A model generated the notes under the pieces. It had not been told where the DNA came from, made no database searches, and was given only the letters and a program-made list of their open reading frames with translations. A stretch of 64,000 nucleotides of DNA from Platanthera guangdongensis (lineage: Eukaryota > Streptophyta > Magnoliopsida > Asparagales > Orchidaceae): positions 23,263,194 through 23,327,193 of the forward strand of contig CM077149.1 of assembly GCA_039583875.1 (NCBI GenBank), written 5' to 3'. Both the position numbers and the translations under genes were made by a program. Below, piece by piece: positions 1 to 11,034 of the stretch. Position 1 is the stretch's first letter, and each line of letters starts with the position of its first letter.

Positions 1-335
1 TGCAAAAAGAAAGGATGAAGAGTTTACAAGAAGGAAAAAATGTGCTGCAAGTACTGGAAGGGACTTGCAAGTCTTGGCTGGGTTCTGCAAAAGAAGAGTT
101 AAAAGTAGGCACAGTATATGAAAGTAACTTGCAAGTACCAGTGAAGACACTTGCAAGGGTCTGCTGATCTCTGCAAGAAGAGAGTTAGGAGCAGGTATTG
201 CATAGAAAGATTGAGGTGCAAGTACCTAAATGAGACTTGCAGGTGTCTGCTAATCTCTGAAAGGAAAGAGTTAGGAGCGGACATATGTATGAAAGGAGCT
301 TGCAAGTACCAGAGAGAAGGCTTGCAAGTGCTTGC
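1..335. repeat. CTTGCAAG tandem array, left half (host site of element A)
   Basis: Degenerate tandem repeat with a period of roughly 86 bases. Each unit contains the 8-base palindrome CTTGCAAG, usually followed by TACC or TG, and a second conserved part reading TCTGCTAATCTCTG. The array stops at the insertion point of element A and resumes at 9457. Given what the other LTRs in this window look like, it is probably the U3 of another SIRE-type LTR extending beyond the window start, but no LTR terminus is visible here, so the identity is inference. The short ORFs that cross it are repeat-encoded and not credible genes. Confidence 0.7.
331..335. repeat. Target site duplication CTTGC, left copy (element A)
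   Basis: CTTGC directly precedes the TGTTGGGT start of the 5' LTR and recurs at 9457-9461 directly after the CA end of the 3' LTR. The exact 5-base duplication fixes both ends of element A. Confidence 0.95.
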
Positions 336-670
336 TGTTGGGTATTGTATCCACAATGTACCTGATTTAAAGAAGCCCCTGGACAAGCTAAGGTCAATAG
401 ACAATGTATTTGATAAAATCTTTCAAGTTGTACTTGCAGTTTTTCCACGCTAAGTGCAAACCAATATCATGGTGCAGTAGGTCAATATACACGGGTCTGC
501 ACGACGTAATCCCTCATTGAGCAGATCAGTGTGTTGGCCTACGTGTACTCTCTCTATTGGAGTGCACTTATTTTCAAGTACAGGGCCGTGTTTATGCAAG
601 AGAAGACAAGGAGCAAGGATGGGTCAAGGAGCAGCTCTTGGGTGGAAAGACGAAAATTCGTCTAAGTATA

Positions 671-987
671 ATTCGACGAGAATCACCAAGTGATTCTCGC
701 CGATTCGGCGAGAATCACTAGTGATTCTCGCCGAATCGTCGAGAATCATTAGTGATTCTCGCCGACTCTTTCCGGCTACCTCAAAACGGTGCCAAGTAAG
801 ATTCGGCGAGAATCACTAGTGATTCTCGCCGAACCCATCGTAGAGCAGATCATGAATACCAAGTAATATTCGTTGAGAATCAAAAAGTGATTCGGCGAGA
901 ATCACAGGTGATTCTCGACGAATCGTCGAGAATCACTAACAGATTCTCGCCGATTCGTCGAGAATCACCTGCGATTCTCGCCGATTT
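671..987 (+). repeat. U3 inverted-repeat array, TCTCGCCGA/TCGGCGAGA type (A 5' LTR)
   Basis: Alternating half-sites GATTCTCGCCGA and TCGTCGAGAATC repeated many times, with linkers such as ACTAGT that are also palindromic. Adjacent units can pair as perfect or near-perfect hairpins. The array ends about 120 bases upstream of the TATA box, an enhancer-like position in U3. Confidence 0.9.
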
Positions 988-1106
988 TTACTTGGGCATT
1001 TTTCTGGAACTTCCTGAACCGGATTATGCCGCTGTCAATATTCTGGACCGGGATTTAGGGATTCTTCTTGTGGGTCCCACAACGGTCAAATTGAAAGTAT
1101 CTACAG

Positions 1107-1116
1107 TATATATATA
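1107..1116 (+). promoter_or_regulatory. TATA box, A 5' LTR
   Basis: TATATATATA followed by CGGG, about 120 bases downstream of the array and upstream of a CT-rich, AACCCTA-containing leader. It is the best candidate for the start of the genomic RNA. The 3' LTR copy is at 8591-8600. Confidence 0.6.
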
Positions 1117-1803
1117 CGGGTATTTTGAACAGTAGCCACACACAGAAAAGAAGTCGAGCACGATCTAACCCTAAAATCGCGAAACTGCTCCGCCGCCGCC
1201 GTCGCCGCTCGCGCTAGTTGGTCGCCGCTGTTGATCGCGTTTCTTCCCGATCTCCGGCGATAGAAGCTTAGCCAAGCTTAGAGTCTCACGCGTCTATCCA
1301 GAGATCCCTTGTCTCTCGATTTGTTGATCGGGAAAAACTTCTCCGTCCGAATCGATCGAGACGATCGATCCTCGTGTGACCGTTGGTAGACCTAGCTAGC
1401 TTGGCTACGAAGTTTGGATCTCTAAAGAACAGCAGCCGCACATCGTCATCGCCGCCGATCCCGTGAACCTAGCCGCCGCCCTTCTTGCCGCCGCCGGTTC
1501 CGGGGAGATCCTCTCCAAGAGAGACCAAGGTTGTGGACTCTTTGTAGACTTCAAGATCACATCGTCAACGAAGAGGGACACCGTAGTCTCCTCACGTAGT
1601 TTGTATTTCTTGTACATTCTATTTTACTTTTGTTGTAAAGGAACGTTGGTTCCGTGTTGTAAGGGTTGGGTGCAACCCGGTTTGTGGGAGTGTTGACTCC
1701 TACGTGTGGAAGGGTTCCTTCCGATAGTGCAGGGATTGGATTTCAATCCCGTTGGAGAAGAGATCGAGTCGTCCCTGGTTGGGAGATAGGTCGAAGGGGG
1801 AAA

Positions 1804-1837
1804 GTGGATGTACCCAAGTCGGGGAACCACTATAAAT
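1804..1837 (+). promoter_or_regulatory. Conserved LTR hairpin GTGGATGTACCC...GGGGAACCACTATAAAT
   Basis: An inverted repeat (GTGG...CCAC) followed by TATAAA, about 130 bases before the LTR end. Clear counterparts occur at 9288-9321, 15128-15160, 22893-22925 (minus), 32645-32680, 45302-45336 and 46005-46040, one in every SIRE-type LTR of the window. Conservation in otherwise diverged LTRs implies function; RNA 3'-end formation or a packaging/integration signal are possibilities I cannot separate. Confidence 0.75.
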
Positions 1838-1973
1838 AGCTTGTGTACTCTGTTGTGCTGTGTTGTTTTATTTTCGTGTGCAGGTACAATTTAAATTCCA
1901 CAAAAGCGCTGCACGTCACCTATTCCCCCCCCCCCCATAGGTGAACACAGTTGACACTAGGTGGACTTTCAAG

Positions 1974-1990
1974 TGGTATCAAAGCCAGGT
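1974..1990 (+). other. Primer binding site (tRNA-Met type), element A
   Basis: TGGTATCAAAGCCAGGT begins two bases after the LTR end. It matches the initiator tRNA-Met 3' end with one change (AAAGC for AGAGC). Confidence 0.85.
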
Positions 1991-2034
1991 TACTCATCAA
2001 CAAGGTTAACACCTTGAGTTGAATCCTGCCGCCA

Positions 2035-4344
2035 GTGTCAAGAAGAAGACAAACATCTACTATGGACGGGCTCAAGTTCAGTGGCAAGATCCCCGTGTGC
2101 ACTAGGCTCAACTTTCCGATCTGGAAGGAAAGGATCAGATTCTACATGAAGGCAGTTGATCCCAGACTCTTCATGATCGTGGAGGAGGGACCCTATGTCC
2201 CCACTAAGGTCTCCACCATTGATCCTACCAAGAAAGTGCAGAAGAAACTTTCTGAAATGGACAAGGACGAGATGGTGCTAGTGGGACTTGATAAGAAGGC
2301 GCAAAACATTCTGGTCAGCGCAGTGGATGACTCAATGATGCAGAACTTCTGCCACTGCAGGACAGCACAAGAGATCTGGCATGGCCTGATCACCCTGATG
2401 GAGGGGACTGATGAAGTGAGGGATGATCGGAGATCCCTCCTGAACCAGAAATATGAGGCCTTCAGACAAGGGCCTAAGGAAGAGATCAGAGTCACCTACG
2501 AGAACTTCCTCAAGATTGTCAACGCCCTCAAAGGATACGGAAGAGTGTTCACTAATGGTGAACTCAATGATAAATTCCTTAGGTCCCTTACTAAGGAATG
2601 GGACACAAAGATCTGCGCCATCCGAGAGTTTGGCAGACTAGCTGAAACAGACCCGCAAATTCTGTTTGGGAAGCTAATGTCTTATGAGCTTCAACTGAAC
2701 ACCAGGAAAGTAGAGGAAGAAGCAGAGAAAGCTGCTGCCAAAGAAAAGACTGTGGCTCTAAAAGCCAGTCACTCCAGAAAAGGCAAGGGCGCGGTTTCAT
2801 ACCGTGCTAGGAATATGGAAGAGGAGGAGGATTCCGAGCCATGCTCCTCCAGCTCAGAGCTGTCGGAGGAGGATTTCTCCCTCATCACCCGAGAGTTCAA
2901 GAAGTTCCTCAAGATGAGGAATCAAAGAAAGAAAGACGGCTCCTCCTCCAGGCATCAGAAGAAAAATTATTCTTCTGACAGGTATGCATCTAAACCTAAC
3001 AAACATCGCTCTTCTGACATTATTTGCTTTGGATGCAATAAGCCAGGACACGTCGTGGCCGACTGCTATCAAGGCAAAAGAGAAAAAGGGAAAGGAGAGG
3101 AGCACAAATCCTCCAGAGATAAGAAGAAGGAGCGGAGCTACATCGCCAAACGGCCAAAGACACTAAGTGAGTCTGATTCCTCAGACTCCAGTGATGATGA
3201 GGAAGCCTTCTTCGGACTAGTGGGTCGCTCCGACTTAGAAGGAGAATGTCCGCCATTTACTGAGAAGGTAAAAGCTCACACCCCTCTCTCTGACTCTGAC
3301 TCTGATCCTGAGTCTCAAGATGATGAACCTGAGGATAGCCTTTCGGCCCGTGAAGCTGAGCTCCTCGAGAAGTATGAGCTTCTGCTCAACACTTTCGAGG
3401 AGTGCCGAAAGAGATTGAAGGCTGAGAAAAAGGAAGTAAAATTCCTTAAGGGTGAATGTGTTTCCCTAAGGGAAGAGGTCACCGACTTGATTTCTCTCCG
3501 ACAGGAGCACCTTGACCTGACTTCAAAGCACTCAGAGTCCCTTAAGCTCCTTGATCTTAAGCAGGAGGAAGTCGACAAGTTGGAAGAACAACTTGCGGCA
3601 GAAAGGAAGACCGTCAAGAGCTTCTCTATGCCAAAAACTGTTCTTCCAGTAGTTGATACCTTCTCTGCTCAGGTCAAAGGAGCTGGCTTGGGGCATGTAG
3701 GGGTATCTGGTTCCTCATCCAGGAGAAACAGGAACCAGAGGAAGAATAAGGACGCCAAGAAGGCCTCTGCCGCTGAAAAGGGAAAGGCTCCGCTGAGCCC
3801 GGTTGCGTTCAGAAAGCCTGGCTTTCCTTGCAACCAACACGACTTTGAATCAACATTTGGTCATCATTTCCGGCCCTCGGTTGCAAAGCCAAAGAGCCGA
3901 TATGACGGTTGGACCTTTCCCCGGAACTTCGGTGAGAGTGCCTTCAAGGCACCTTATGAGGAAATCCACATGGGAAATTATGGTCAATTCTCTAGTGGCC
4001 ATAATGGAAAGCAGGCACCAAAAGCCAAGCCTGTTATATAGAAGGTGAAGAAGTCTTGTGACTGCAATCACTGTGAGGCCCCCACCTCCAGATCCAAAGC
4101 CCCGGCTGTACCCACTGTTCCCAGGGTAAGGCAGGAGCCTAGGAAGAGGTACAACAGATTTGACTGTTGGTGCTGTGGCAAAGTCGGTCACTTTGTCGTG
4201 GATTGCTGGTTTAATCCAAGGTATCACGAGACTCCCTATGTTAGCAATGCGAGGCCGACCACTCGTAGGGTTAACCAACCGAGGGGGAGTATGCTAACCA
4301 GGAATCTAGGACCTAAGTTCGATTGGGTTCCTAAGGCAAATTAA
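2035..4344 (+). pseudogene. gag: Element A gag (in-frame stop at 4039-4041)
   Basis: Gag forms the virus-like particle that packages element RNA. The frame opens shortly after the PBS. Residues 25-230 form the copia-type gag core. A CCHC knuckle (CFGCNKPGHVVADC) lies near residue 331, then an acidic Asp/Ser tract and a coiled coil at about residues 434-530. An in-frame TAG ends the first 668 codons. The same frame then runs 99 more codons to TAA at 4342-4344 and includes a second CCHC knuckle (CWCCGKVGHFVVDC), so the intended protein was about 770 residues with two well-separated knuckles. The first TAG is probably a mutation. The terminal TAA overlaps the protease frame in +1, as also seen in element B. 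Confidence 0.85.
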
Positions 4345-4906
4345 TTTTGTTTTGCAGGAATGTCCAAAGGCCACCAAAACGCCGATCTGGTATTTGGACA
4401 GTGGATGCTCCCGGCATATGACTGGGACAAGAAGCCTGCTGCGTGATTACACTCCAGTCGAGAATGGACCCAAAGTCATCTTTGGAGGGTCAGATCGAGG
4501 AGTCACCAGAGGTTACGGTATGATTTCCAACGGTATAATCTCTATCACCGACGTGGCTTATGTTGAAGGGTTAAACCATAACCTAATCAGTGTAAGTCAG
4601 TTATGTGATAAAGGTTATGACGTTAAATTCTGCAAGGAGAAATGTCTGATAATTTCACGTACCTCTTCTGAGACGGTATTGTCAGGCATTAGGAGCAGAA
4701 ATATCTTCTGCTTAGATTTTCCCAGTATAGATTCATCTACCCTCGTATGCCTTGTGGCAACAGGCAGTGCATCTCTTTGTGATCAATGGCACAAGAGATT
4801 GTCACATATTAATTTCAAGACAATTAGTATGCTGTTTTCTAAGAACTTAGTAAGGGATGCTCCCAGTATCAAGTGCATCAAAGATAGCCCTTGTCCTGCA
4901 TGCTAG
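4331..4906 (+). pseudogene. pol: Element A protease and GAG-pre-integrase part of pol
   Basis: Aspartic protease motif DSGCSRHMTG lies shortly after the gag stop. The GAG-pre-integrase module follows, with the KRLSHIN motif, ending CPAC then TAG at 4904-4906. The frame is +1 relative to gag and is open upstream across the gag TAA. The TAG replaces a conserved Gln codon in the CPACQMGKQ region (a CAG-to-TAG change), and the frame continues directly into the integrase. Confidence 0.85.
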
Positions 4907-6247
4907 ATGGGCAAACAGACTCGGGCTACCTTTAAGTGCATCGCTGACAAAGACTCTTCCCGATGTCTTTACCTCTTACATATGGACTTGTTTGGTCCAA
5001 TACAAGTTCATAGCTTGTGAGGCAAGTCCTATACGCTAGTGATAGTCTATGATCATTCTCGGTTTACATGGGTGTTCTTTTTGAAACGAAAGTCAGATAC
5101 GTTTGACATCTTCACTAGTTTTGTCAAGCAGGTTCAGAACGAATTTAACTGCTCAGTGGTCAAAATCCGAAGTGACCATGGAATAGAATTCGAATCTGGT
5201 GCTATGACAGAATTTTGTGAAGAACAAGTTATCTTTCATGAGTTTTCCTCCCCGCGCACTCCTCAACAAAATGGAGTTGCGGAGAGGAGAAATAGAACTC
5301 TCATTGAAGCCTGCACGACAATGTTGAATGACGCTTCTCTCCCGGAATACTTCTGGGCAGAGGCTGTCAATAAGGCTTGTCATGTACAAAACCGAGCATT
5401 GATCAACAAGCATCATCGTAAGACGCCTTACGAGCTACTGAAAGGCAGGAAACCAACCATGGCCTACTTGAGGATTTTTGGTTGCAGATGCTATGTACTG
5501 AATAATGGGAAGTACCCGCGTACTAAATTTGGTGAAAAATGCTTCGAAGGCATATTCATGGGCTATAGTTCCCACAGTCGGGCATATAGTGTCTTTAATA
5601 AGAAAACCCTAGTGTTAGAAGAATCAATAAATGTTGTATTTGATGAAGGAAGTTTGCTTAACATCAATTCTTCCAGTGGTATTCTTGAAGATGCAGGTAC
5701 ACGACTTGAACAGCTGAATCTGGATGAGACTGCTAAAGATGACACTCCTAAGTACGTCAAAGTTTCCACCTCCACGTCATCTGAAAATGTTGAAGATCAA
5801 AATGGAACAAATCTCTTAGACGAAGGAGAAGCCCAAGAAGTAGTCGAAGCCCCAGACGCCAGACTTCTAGAGCTCCGGCACGTGAGGGATCATCCTAGAG
5901 ATCAGATCATCGGAGATCCTCGTGTCGGTGTCAGAACTCGAAGAGGTACTATTAACGAAGTATTGCATCTTAGCTTCCTGTCACAGGTTGAGCCAAAGAA
6001 GTTCGACGAGGCGAACAAGGACGCGGCATGGATTCTGGCCATGCAAGATGAACTACATCAATTCGAACGTTGCAACGTTTGGATGCTTGTTCCCAGACCA
6101 TACAAGCAGAATGTGATTGGCACCAAGTGGATCTTTAGAAACAAGCTGGATGAACATGGTGTCATCATAAAGAACAAGGCAAGGCTGGTGGCTCAAGGTT
6201 ACAGACAGGAGGAGGGGATGACTTCGACCAGACCTTCGCACCAGTAG
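4907..6247 (+). pseudogene. pol: Element A integrase and start of reverse transcriptase
   Basis: Same frame as the protease. The DDE integrase core shows HMDLFGP, IRSDHGIEF and NGVAERRN (three acidic positions). A second stop (TGA, about 5018-5020) lies between the first Asp and the rest of the core; from 5039 there are 402 open codons. The linker carries DHPRDQIIGDP, typical of copia elements. RT starts at about 5990 (KKFDEANKDAAWILAMQDEL) and ends in a one-base deletion near 6218, where the conserved [16 protein letters not shown] motif changes frame. Confidence 0.85.
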
Positions 6248-6945
6248 CAAGGCTCGAGGCAATCAGATTGTTCCTGGCGTACGCCTCGCACAAAGGATTC
6301 ACAGTTTATCAAATGGACGTGAAATCAGCATTCCTGAACGGAGACCTGAAAGAGGAAGTATACGTCGCTCAACCCCCAGGTTTTGTCAATCCTACTTTTC
6401 ACAATCATGTCTATTTTCTTAATAAAGCATTATATGGGTTAAAACAAGCTCCACGAGCTTGGTATGAGACTTTATCTAGTTTTCTTCTTGAGAACAAGTT
6501 CTCTCGAGGTAAAATAGATAAAACATTATTTCTCAGGGAAGTCAAAGGCAAGATTTTGCTGGTGCAAATCTATGTCGATGACATAATATTCGGCTCAACG
6601 GACAACAATCTTTGCAAAAAGTTTTCTAAACTTATGCAAGGAAAGTTTGAAATGAGCAGTATGAGCGAGCTCAAGTATTTCTTGGGACGTCAAGTGAAAC
6701 AGTCTGAGGATGGAATCTTCATCTCTCAGACGAAGTTCACAAATGAACTCCTTAAGAAATTCAGTATGGAGAATGCAACCTCTATGAGGACTCCAATGGG
6801 ATCCACTATGTCTCTGGATAAGGATGAGAAAGGTAAACCTTCGATGAAACCAAATACAGAAGCATCATTGGATCCCTGCTCTACCTTACTGCCAGTAGAC
6901 CAGATATTATGTTCTCCACATGTGTATGCGCCCGATATCAGGTGA
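6248..6945 (+). pseudogene. pol: Element A reverse transcriptase core
   Basis: Continues RT in a new frame after the deletion near 6218. Motifs include [27 protein letters not shown] and the catalytic [11 protein letters not shown] second one-base indel near 6840 moves the reading frame again in the segment that should read [11 protein letters not shown], so the open frame ends artificially at 6945. Confidence 0.85.
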
Positions 6946-7517
6946 ACACTAAGGAATCTCACTATGTCGCTGCAAAGCGAATTCTAAGATACCTTAAAGG
7001 TACTCCTAATCTTGGCTTGTGGTACCCGAGAAATAATGATGTCGAGCTAATAGGCTTTTCAGATGCTGATTTTGCAGGGAGTAGGGATGACAGGAAAAGC
7101 ACCTCCGGGACGTGTCAATTCCTCGGCAGGAGGCTTATCTCATGGAACAGCAAGAAACAGAATTGTGTTGCAACCTCCACAGCAGAGTCTGAGTACATCT
7201 CGGCAGGCAGCTGTTGCGTACAACTCCTATGGATCAGAAACCAGTTAGCAGACTACGACATTCAGTTCGAGGAAGTTCCAATGTACTGCGACTCCTCCAG
7301 TGCAATTGTCATTGCCAACAATCCGGTATCGCACAGCAGAACGAAGCATATTGAAGTGCGCTACCACTTCATTCGGGAGCACGTGGAGAACAAGGACATC
7401 TCTCTCTGTTATGTCCCCACGGACAAGCAGATTGCTGATATATTCATAAAGCCCTTAGACAAGGCCAAGTTCAATCTTTTCAAGACTGAACTGGGGATGC
7501 TCAATTATGAGGAATGA
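6840..7517 (+). pseudogene. pol: Element A end of RT and RNase H
   Basis: Third pol frame. It carries [15 protein letters not shown], the RNase H acidic residues (GFSDADFAG, STAESEYI, YCDSSSAI) and the closing copia motif HIEVRYHFIREHV...KPLDKAKF. It ends with TGA at 7515-7517, followed by the PPT-like region. The usual FTKPL reads FIKPL here. Confidence 0.85.
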
Positions 7518-7549
7518 AGACTACAGAAGCTCCAGTCTCGTACACGATC

Positions 7550-7819
7550 TGAGGGGGAGCAAGGAACTCAAGTGTGAGCACAGACGCAAGAACTGAGGGG
7601 GAGCAAGGGGTCAAATGCTACCGACCCCGATTTGCAGAAGCCGAAAAGGGGGAGATTACCCTCTCGGCTAAGGCTAAGGTGGCTCCAAGCTTGTTCCCAA
7701 GAAATTGGTATTGGTAATGGATAACTCATTCAACTCTATTTCAAGTTTATGGTTTTCATTCCCATATGCTCTATTCACCTTAGCTTGTAGGGTTTAGGCT
7801 TCTTCAAATAGGGGGAGAT
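7550..7819 (+). other. Element A multiple polypurine tracts and true PPT
   Basis: GAGGGGGAGC occurs at 7551-7560 and 7595-7604, an AAAAGGGGGAGA near 7644, and AAATAGGGGGAGA abuts the 3' LTR at 7807-7819. The last is the plus-strand primer site; the upstream copies match the repeated PPT-like motifs known in SIRE-type elements. Confidence 0.8.
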
Positions 7820-9456
7820 TGTTGGGTATTGTATCCACAATGTACCTGATTTGAAGAAGCCCCTGGACAAGCTAAGGTCAATAGACAATGTATTTGATAA
7901 AATCTTTCAAGTTGTACTTGCAGTTTTTCCACGCTAAGTGCACACCAATATCAGGGTGCAGTAGGTCAATATACACGGGTCTGCACGACGTAATCCCTCG
8001 TTGAGCAGATCAGTGTGTTGGCCTACGTGTACTCTCTCTATTGGAGTGCACTTACTTTCAAGTACAGGGCTGTGTTTATGCAAGAGAAGACAAGGAGCAA
8101 GGATGGGTCAAGGAGCAGCTCTTGGGTGGAAAGACGAAAATTCGTCTAAGTATAATTCGACGAGAATCACCAAGTGATTCTCGCCGATTCGGCGAGAATC
8201 ACTAGTGATTCTCTCCGAATCGTCGAGAATCATTAGTGATTCTCGCCGACTCTTTCCGGCTACCTTAAAACGGTGCCAAGTAAGATTCGGCGAGAATCAC
8301 TAGTGATTCTCGCCGAACCCATCGCAGAGCAGATCATGAATACCAAGTAATATTCGTTGAGAATCAAAAAGTGATTCGGCGAGAATCACTAGTGATTCTC
8401 GACGAATCGTCGAGAATCACTAACTGATTCTCGCCGATTCGTCGAGAATCACCTGCGATTCTCGCCGATTTTTACTTGGGCATTTTTCTGGAACTTCCTG
8501 AACCGGATTCTGCCGCTGTCAATATTCTGGACCAGGATTTAGGGATTCTTCTTGTGGGTCCCACAACGGTCAAATTGAAAGTATCTACAGTATATATATA
8601 CGGGTATTTTGAACAGTAGCCACACACAGAAAAGAAGCCGAGCACGATCTAACCCTAAAATCGCGAAACTGCTCCGCCGCCGCCGTCGCCGCTCGCGCTA
8701 GTTGGTCACCGCTGTTGATCGCGTTTCTTCCCGATCTCCGGCGACAGAAGCTTAGCCAAGCTTAGAGTCTCACGCGTCTATCTAGAGATCCCTTGTCTCT
8801 CGATTTGTTGATCGGGAAAAACTTCCCCGTCCGAATCGATCGAGACGACCGATCCTCGTGTGACCGTTGGTAGACCTAGCTAGCTTCGCTACGAAGTTTG
8901 GATCTCTAAAGAACAGCAGCTGCACATCGTCATCGCCGCCGATCCCGTGAACCTAGCCGCCGCCCTTCTTGCCGCCTCCGGTTCCGGGGAGATCCTCTCC
9001 AAGAGAGACCAAGGTTGTGGACTCTTTGTAGACTTCAAGATCACGTCGTCAACAAAGAGGGACACCGTAGTCTCCTCACGTAGTTTGTATTTCTTGTACA
9101 TTCTATTTTAGTTTTGTTGTAAAGGAACGTTGGTTCCGTGTTGTAAGGGTTGGGTGCAACCCGGTTTGTGGGAGTGTTGACTCCTACGTGTGGAAGGGTT
9201 CCTTCCGATAGTGCAGGGATTAGATTTCAATCCCGTTGGAGAAGAGACCGAGTCATCCCTGGTTGGGAGATAGGTCGAAGGGGGAAAGTGGATGTACCCA
9301 AGTCGGGGAACCACTATAAATAGCTTGTGTACTCTGTTGTGCTGTGTTGTTTTATTTTCGTGTGCAGGTACAATTTAAATTCCGCAAAAGCACTGCACGT
9401 CACCTATTCCCCCCCCCCCCCATAGGTGAACATAGTTGACACTAGGTGGACTTTCA
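7820..9456 (+). repeat. Element A 3' LTR
   Basis: Near-identical copy of 336-1971, preceded by a purine tract at 7807-7819 and followed by the TSD. It differs at roughly 32 positions and by one C in the C-run near its end. The U3 array, the TATA box (8591-8600) and the distal hairpin (9288-9321) are all kept. Confidence 0.95.
8155..8471 (+). repeat. U3 inverted-repeat array (A 3' LTR)
   Basis: Counterpart of the 671-987 array, with a handful of substitutions. Two adjacent changes turn the CACAGGTG linker of the 5' copy into CACTAGTG, a longer palindrome. Confidence 0.9.
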
Positions 9457-9461
9457 CTTGC
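9457..9461. repeat. Target site duplication CTTGC, right copy (element A)
   Basis: Matches 331-335 exactly and lies directly after the last base of the 3' LTR. Confidence 0.95.
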
Positions 9462-9550
9462 TAATCTCTGCATGAAAAGAGTAAGAAGCAAACATATGAA
9501 TAAAAGAAGCTTGAAAGTGCCTGTGAAAAAGGCTTGCAAGTGTTAACTGT
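9457..9550. repeat. CTTGCAAG array, right half
   Basis: Resumes the 1-335 array after element A: TCTCTG block, a decayed CTTGAAAG, then GCTTGCAAGTG. The palindrome units end near 9545. Confidence 0.65.
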
Positions 9551-10930
9551 TGATGAGATAAGGTTGATATAACCATATAGCAGAGGAAATGCCTGATATA
9601 CTCTGCTGATGATTGAATGAAGATCAAAGCAGAATAACAATCTTTTTGTTATATTAAAGATGTCACGAAGTCAAGATCAATGAGTCGAGCGCTGACTGTT
9701 GATAGATATGGTCATATTGGAAGAGAAAAAGTTTGACGATTTCTGCCAATCTTAAATAAATTGCATTAGCATGGCTGGATGATCAAGGAGAGTAAGATTC
9801 CTTGATCAATATTTGATGTCATTAGATTTTGATGAGAGTAATGAATAACTCTGTGAATCCTCATCTGATAGTGCTTAAGCAAGCAGTGAATAAAAGATGA
9901 GAGTAAGAGAGCTTGCATACGTAGAGAGCTTGTGAGTCATCATCTGATAGAGCTTTGAGCGAGTAATGTATATAAGATGAGCATAAGCAAAATGAATGTT
10001 GGAAATCCTTTTGGTAGGTTGGATTAACCTGTTCACCTGTGAAAGAAGGCAGTTGACAAAAAGAGGTCTATACTCGGAAGTAACTAAAGAAGGTTGGATG
10101 CTGCCACAGGTGTTCCCCGTGGGCCTTATGCATCTCGTTTGCCTGAGAATGGTCATCCCAGGTATAGTCCTACTCGAAGCGGGCTGGCTGCGCATCCTCT
10201 AGGAGGGCACAAAAGAGAAAAGCAAGGAGAATCCCGAGAAGGATCGCTAGATGAACTGCTCTCTTGCCTCGGGTATAATCATCACTGATCAATGAGACTA
10301 GTTGGGACAAGTGGCCTATTGCTTGTCTGAGGATTGATCAGTGGAATTGTGGAAACCGCGAAGGCACGGATCGAGAGTACCAAAGAGTGTTCGGCCATCA
10401 CAGCTGTGAGATGATCAAAGAGACAAAGCTACGCTTGATCGCCATTGTTTGTCAAGCAAAGATCATTGTAATTATAATGTATCCTCTGCGAAGCACAGCC
10501 GAGCTGACACATTGGGCTCCCCTAGTACGCACTCTGTGTCAGATGCTGGCTAGGATCCAATGTCTGAAGCCCAACATCATAGATTGAACGACTCCCACTA
10601 CATATATGGGTATGCTCCCGCCATATGTGGTCGAAGCGATCGTGCCAGAGAATAATCTATGGAGGGAGTATTTCGGACTTGGCGATATCTCATTGGTGTA
10701 GTGATCTCTTTGGCAAAGAGAATAGTGGAGGAAGAAGCATCATAAGAAGGGAACTATGTCAGTATAAGATCCCAGATAAAAGCTATGTTAAAAACAGTAA
10801 TGAACACTTAGAAGTGTTTTGTAAGGGGAATGTGTTGAAAGGGTAATAGTAGAGATAACCCATCATAGTTGTGAGAGAATTTGAAGGACTGTGAAGTCCT
10901 TTGCTGGCTTAGAATAGTCTTCCAAGCACA
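9551..10930. other. Unassigned repeat-like sequence
   Basis: I recognise no gene. The stretch has a degenerate direct repeat of about 100 bases at 9850-9990 (units with CATCTGATAG, GAATAAAAGATGAG and AGAGAGCTTG), several TGATCA palindromes, and a short GC-richer part at 10090-10260. It may be the rest of the LTR that holds the CTTGCAAG array, or the 3' part of element L. The ORFs here are short and unsupported. Confidence 0.4.
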
Positions 10931-11034
10931 CCCTCGTTGTCGGCATCGAAGCATTCTACAGTTTTGTTAACAATGAGGAGAGGGGGTTCTTCAATTAGGT
11001 TCACTCCTTTTGAGGAGCAAGGAACATCTGCAAC

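Larger units (their letters stand above)
336..1971 (+). repeat. Element A 5' LTR
   Basis: Starts TGTTGGGTATTG and ends GGACTTTCA, directly before the PBS. U3 contains the inverted-repeat array (671-987) and a TATA box (1107-1116). The distal part has the GTGGATGTACCC...AACCACTATAAA hairpin (1804-1837) and a CACCTATT-(C)n-TAGGTG stem-loop near 1917-1943. It pairs with 7820-9456. Confidence 0.95.
336..9456 (+). mobile_element. Element A: full-length Ty1/copia retrotransposon, SIRE-type
   Basis: A 9.1 kb element with LTRs of 1636 and 1637 bases, 5-base TSD, a PBS matching the tRNA-Met 3' end, gag, then protease, integrase, reverse transcriptase and RNase H in copia order, several GAGGGGGAGC polypurine motifs and a terminal PPT. 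Long LTRs, a long coiled-coil gag and multiple PPT-like repeats are traits of the SIRE lineage. By eye I count about 32 substitutions between the LTRs (about 98% identity), so the insertion is fairly young, yet the reading frames carry three in-frame stops and two frameshifts. It has inserted into the CTTGCAAG array. Confidence 0.95.

Noticed and set aside
671..987. Regularly spaced palindromic repeats resembling a CRISPR array (also 43772-44620)
   Set aside because: Spacers are short, irregular and themselves repetitive, the context is a eukaryotic LTR and no cas gene is present.
1974..1990. tRNA gene at PBS sites (also 15373, 22641, 36013, 49599, 58776)
   Set aside because: Only the short 3'-end complement needed for priming is present; no cloverleaf.
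4325..4360. Spliced gag/pol junction in A (acceptor TTTTGTTTTGCAG)
   Set aside because: Element B has no AG at the matching place and no shared donor was found. The shared feature is only the +1 overlap.
9875..10288. Short ORFs on both strands at 9875-10288
   Set aside because: No known domain, overlapping on both strands, in repeat-like sequence.
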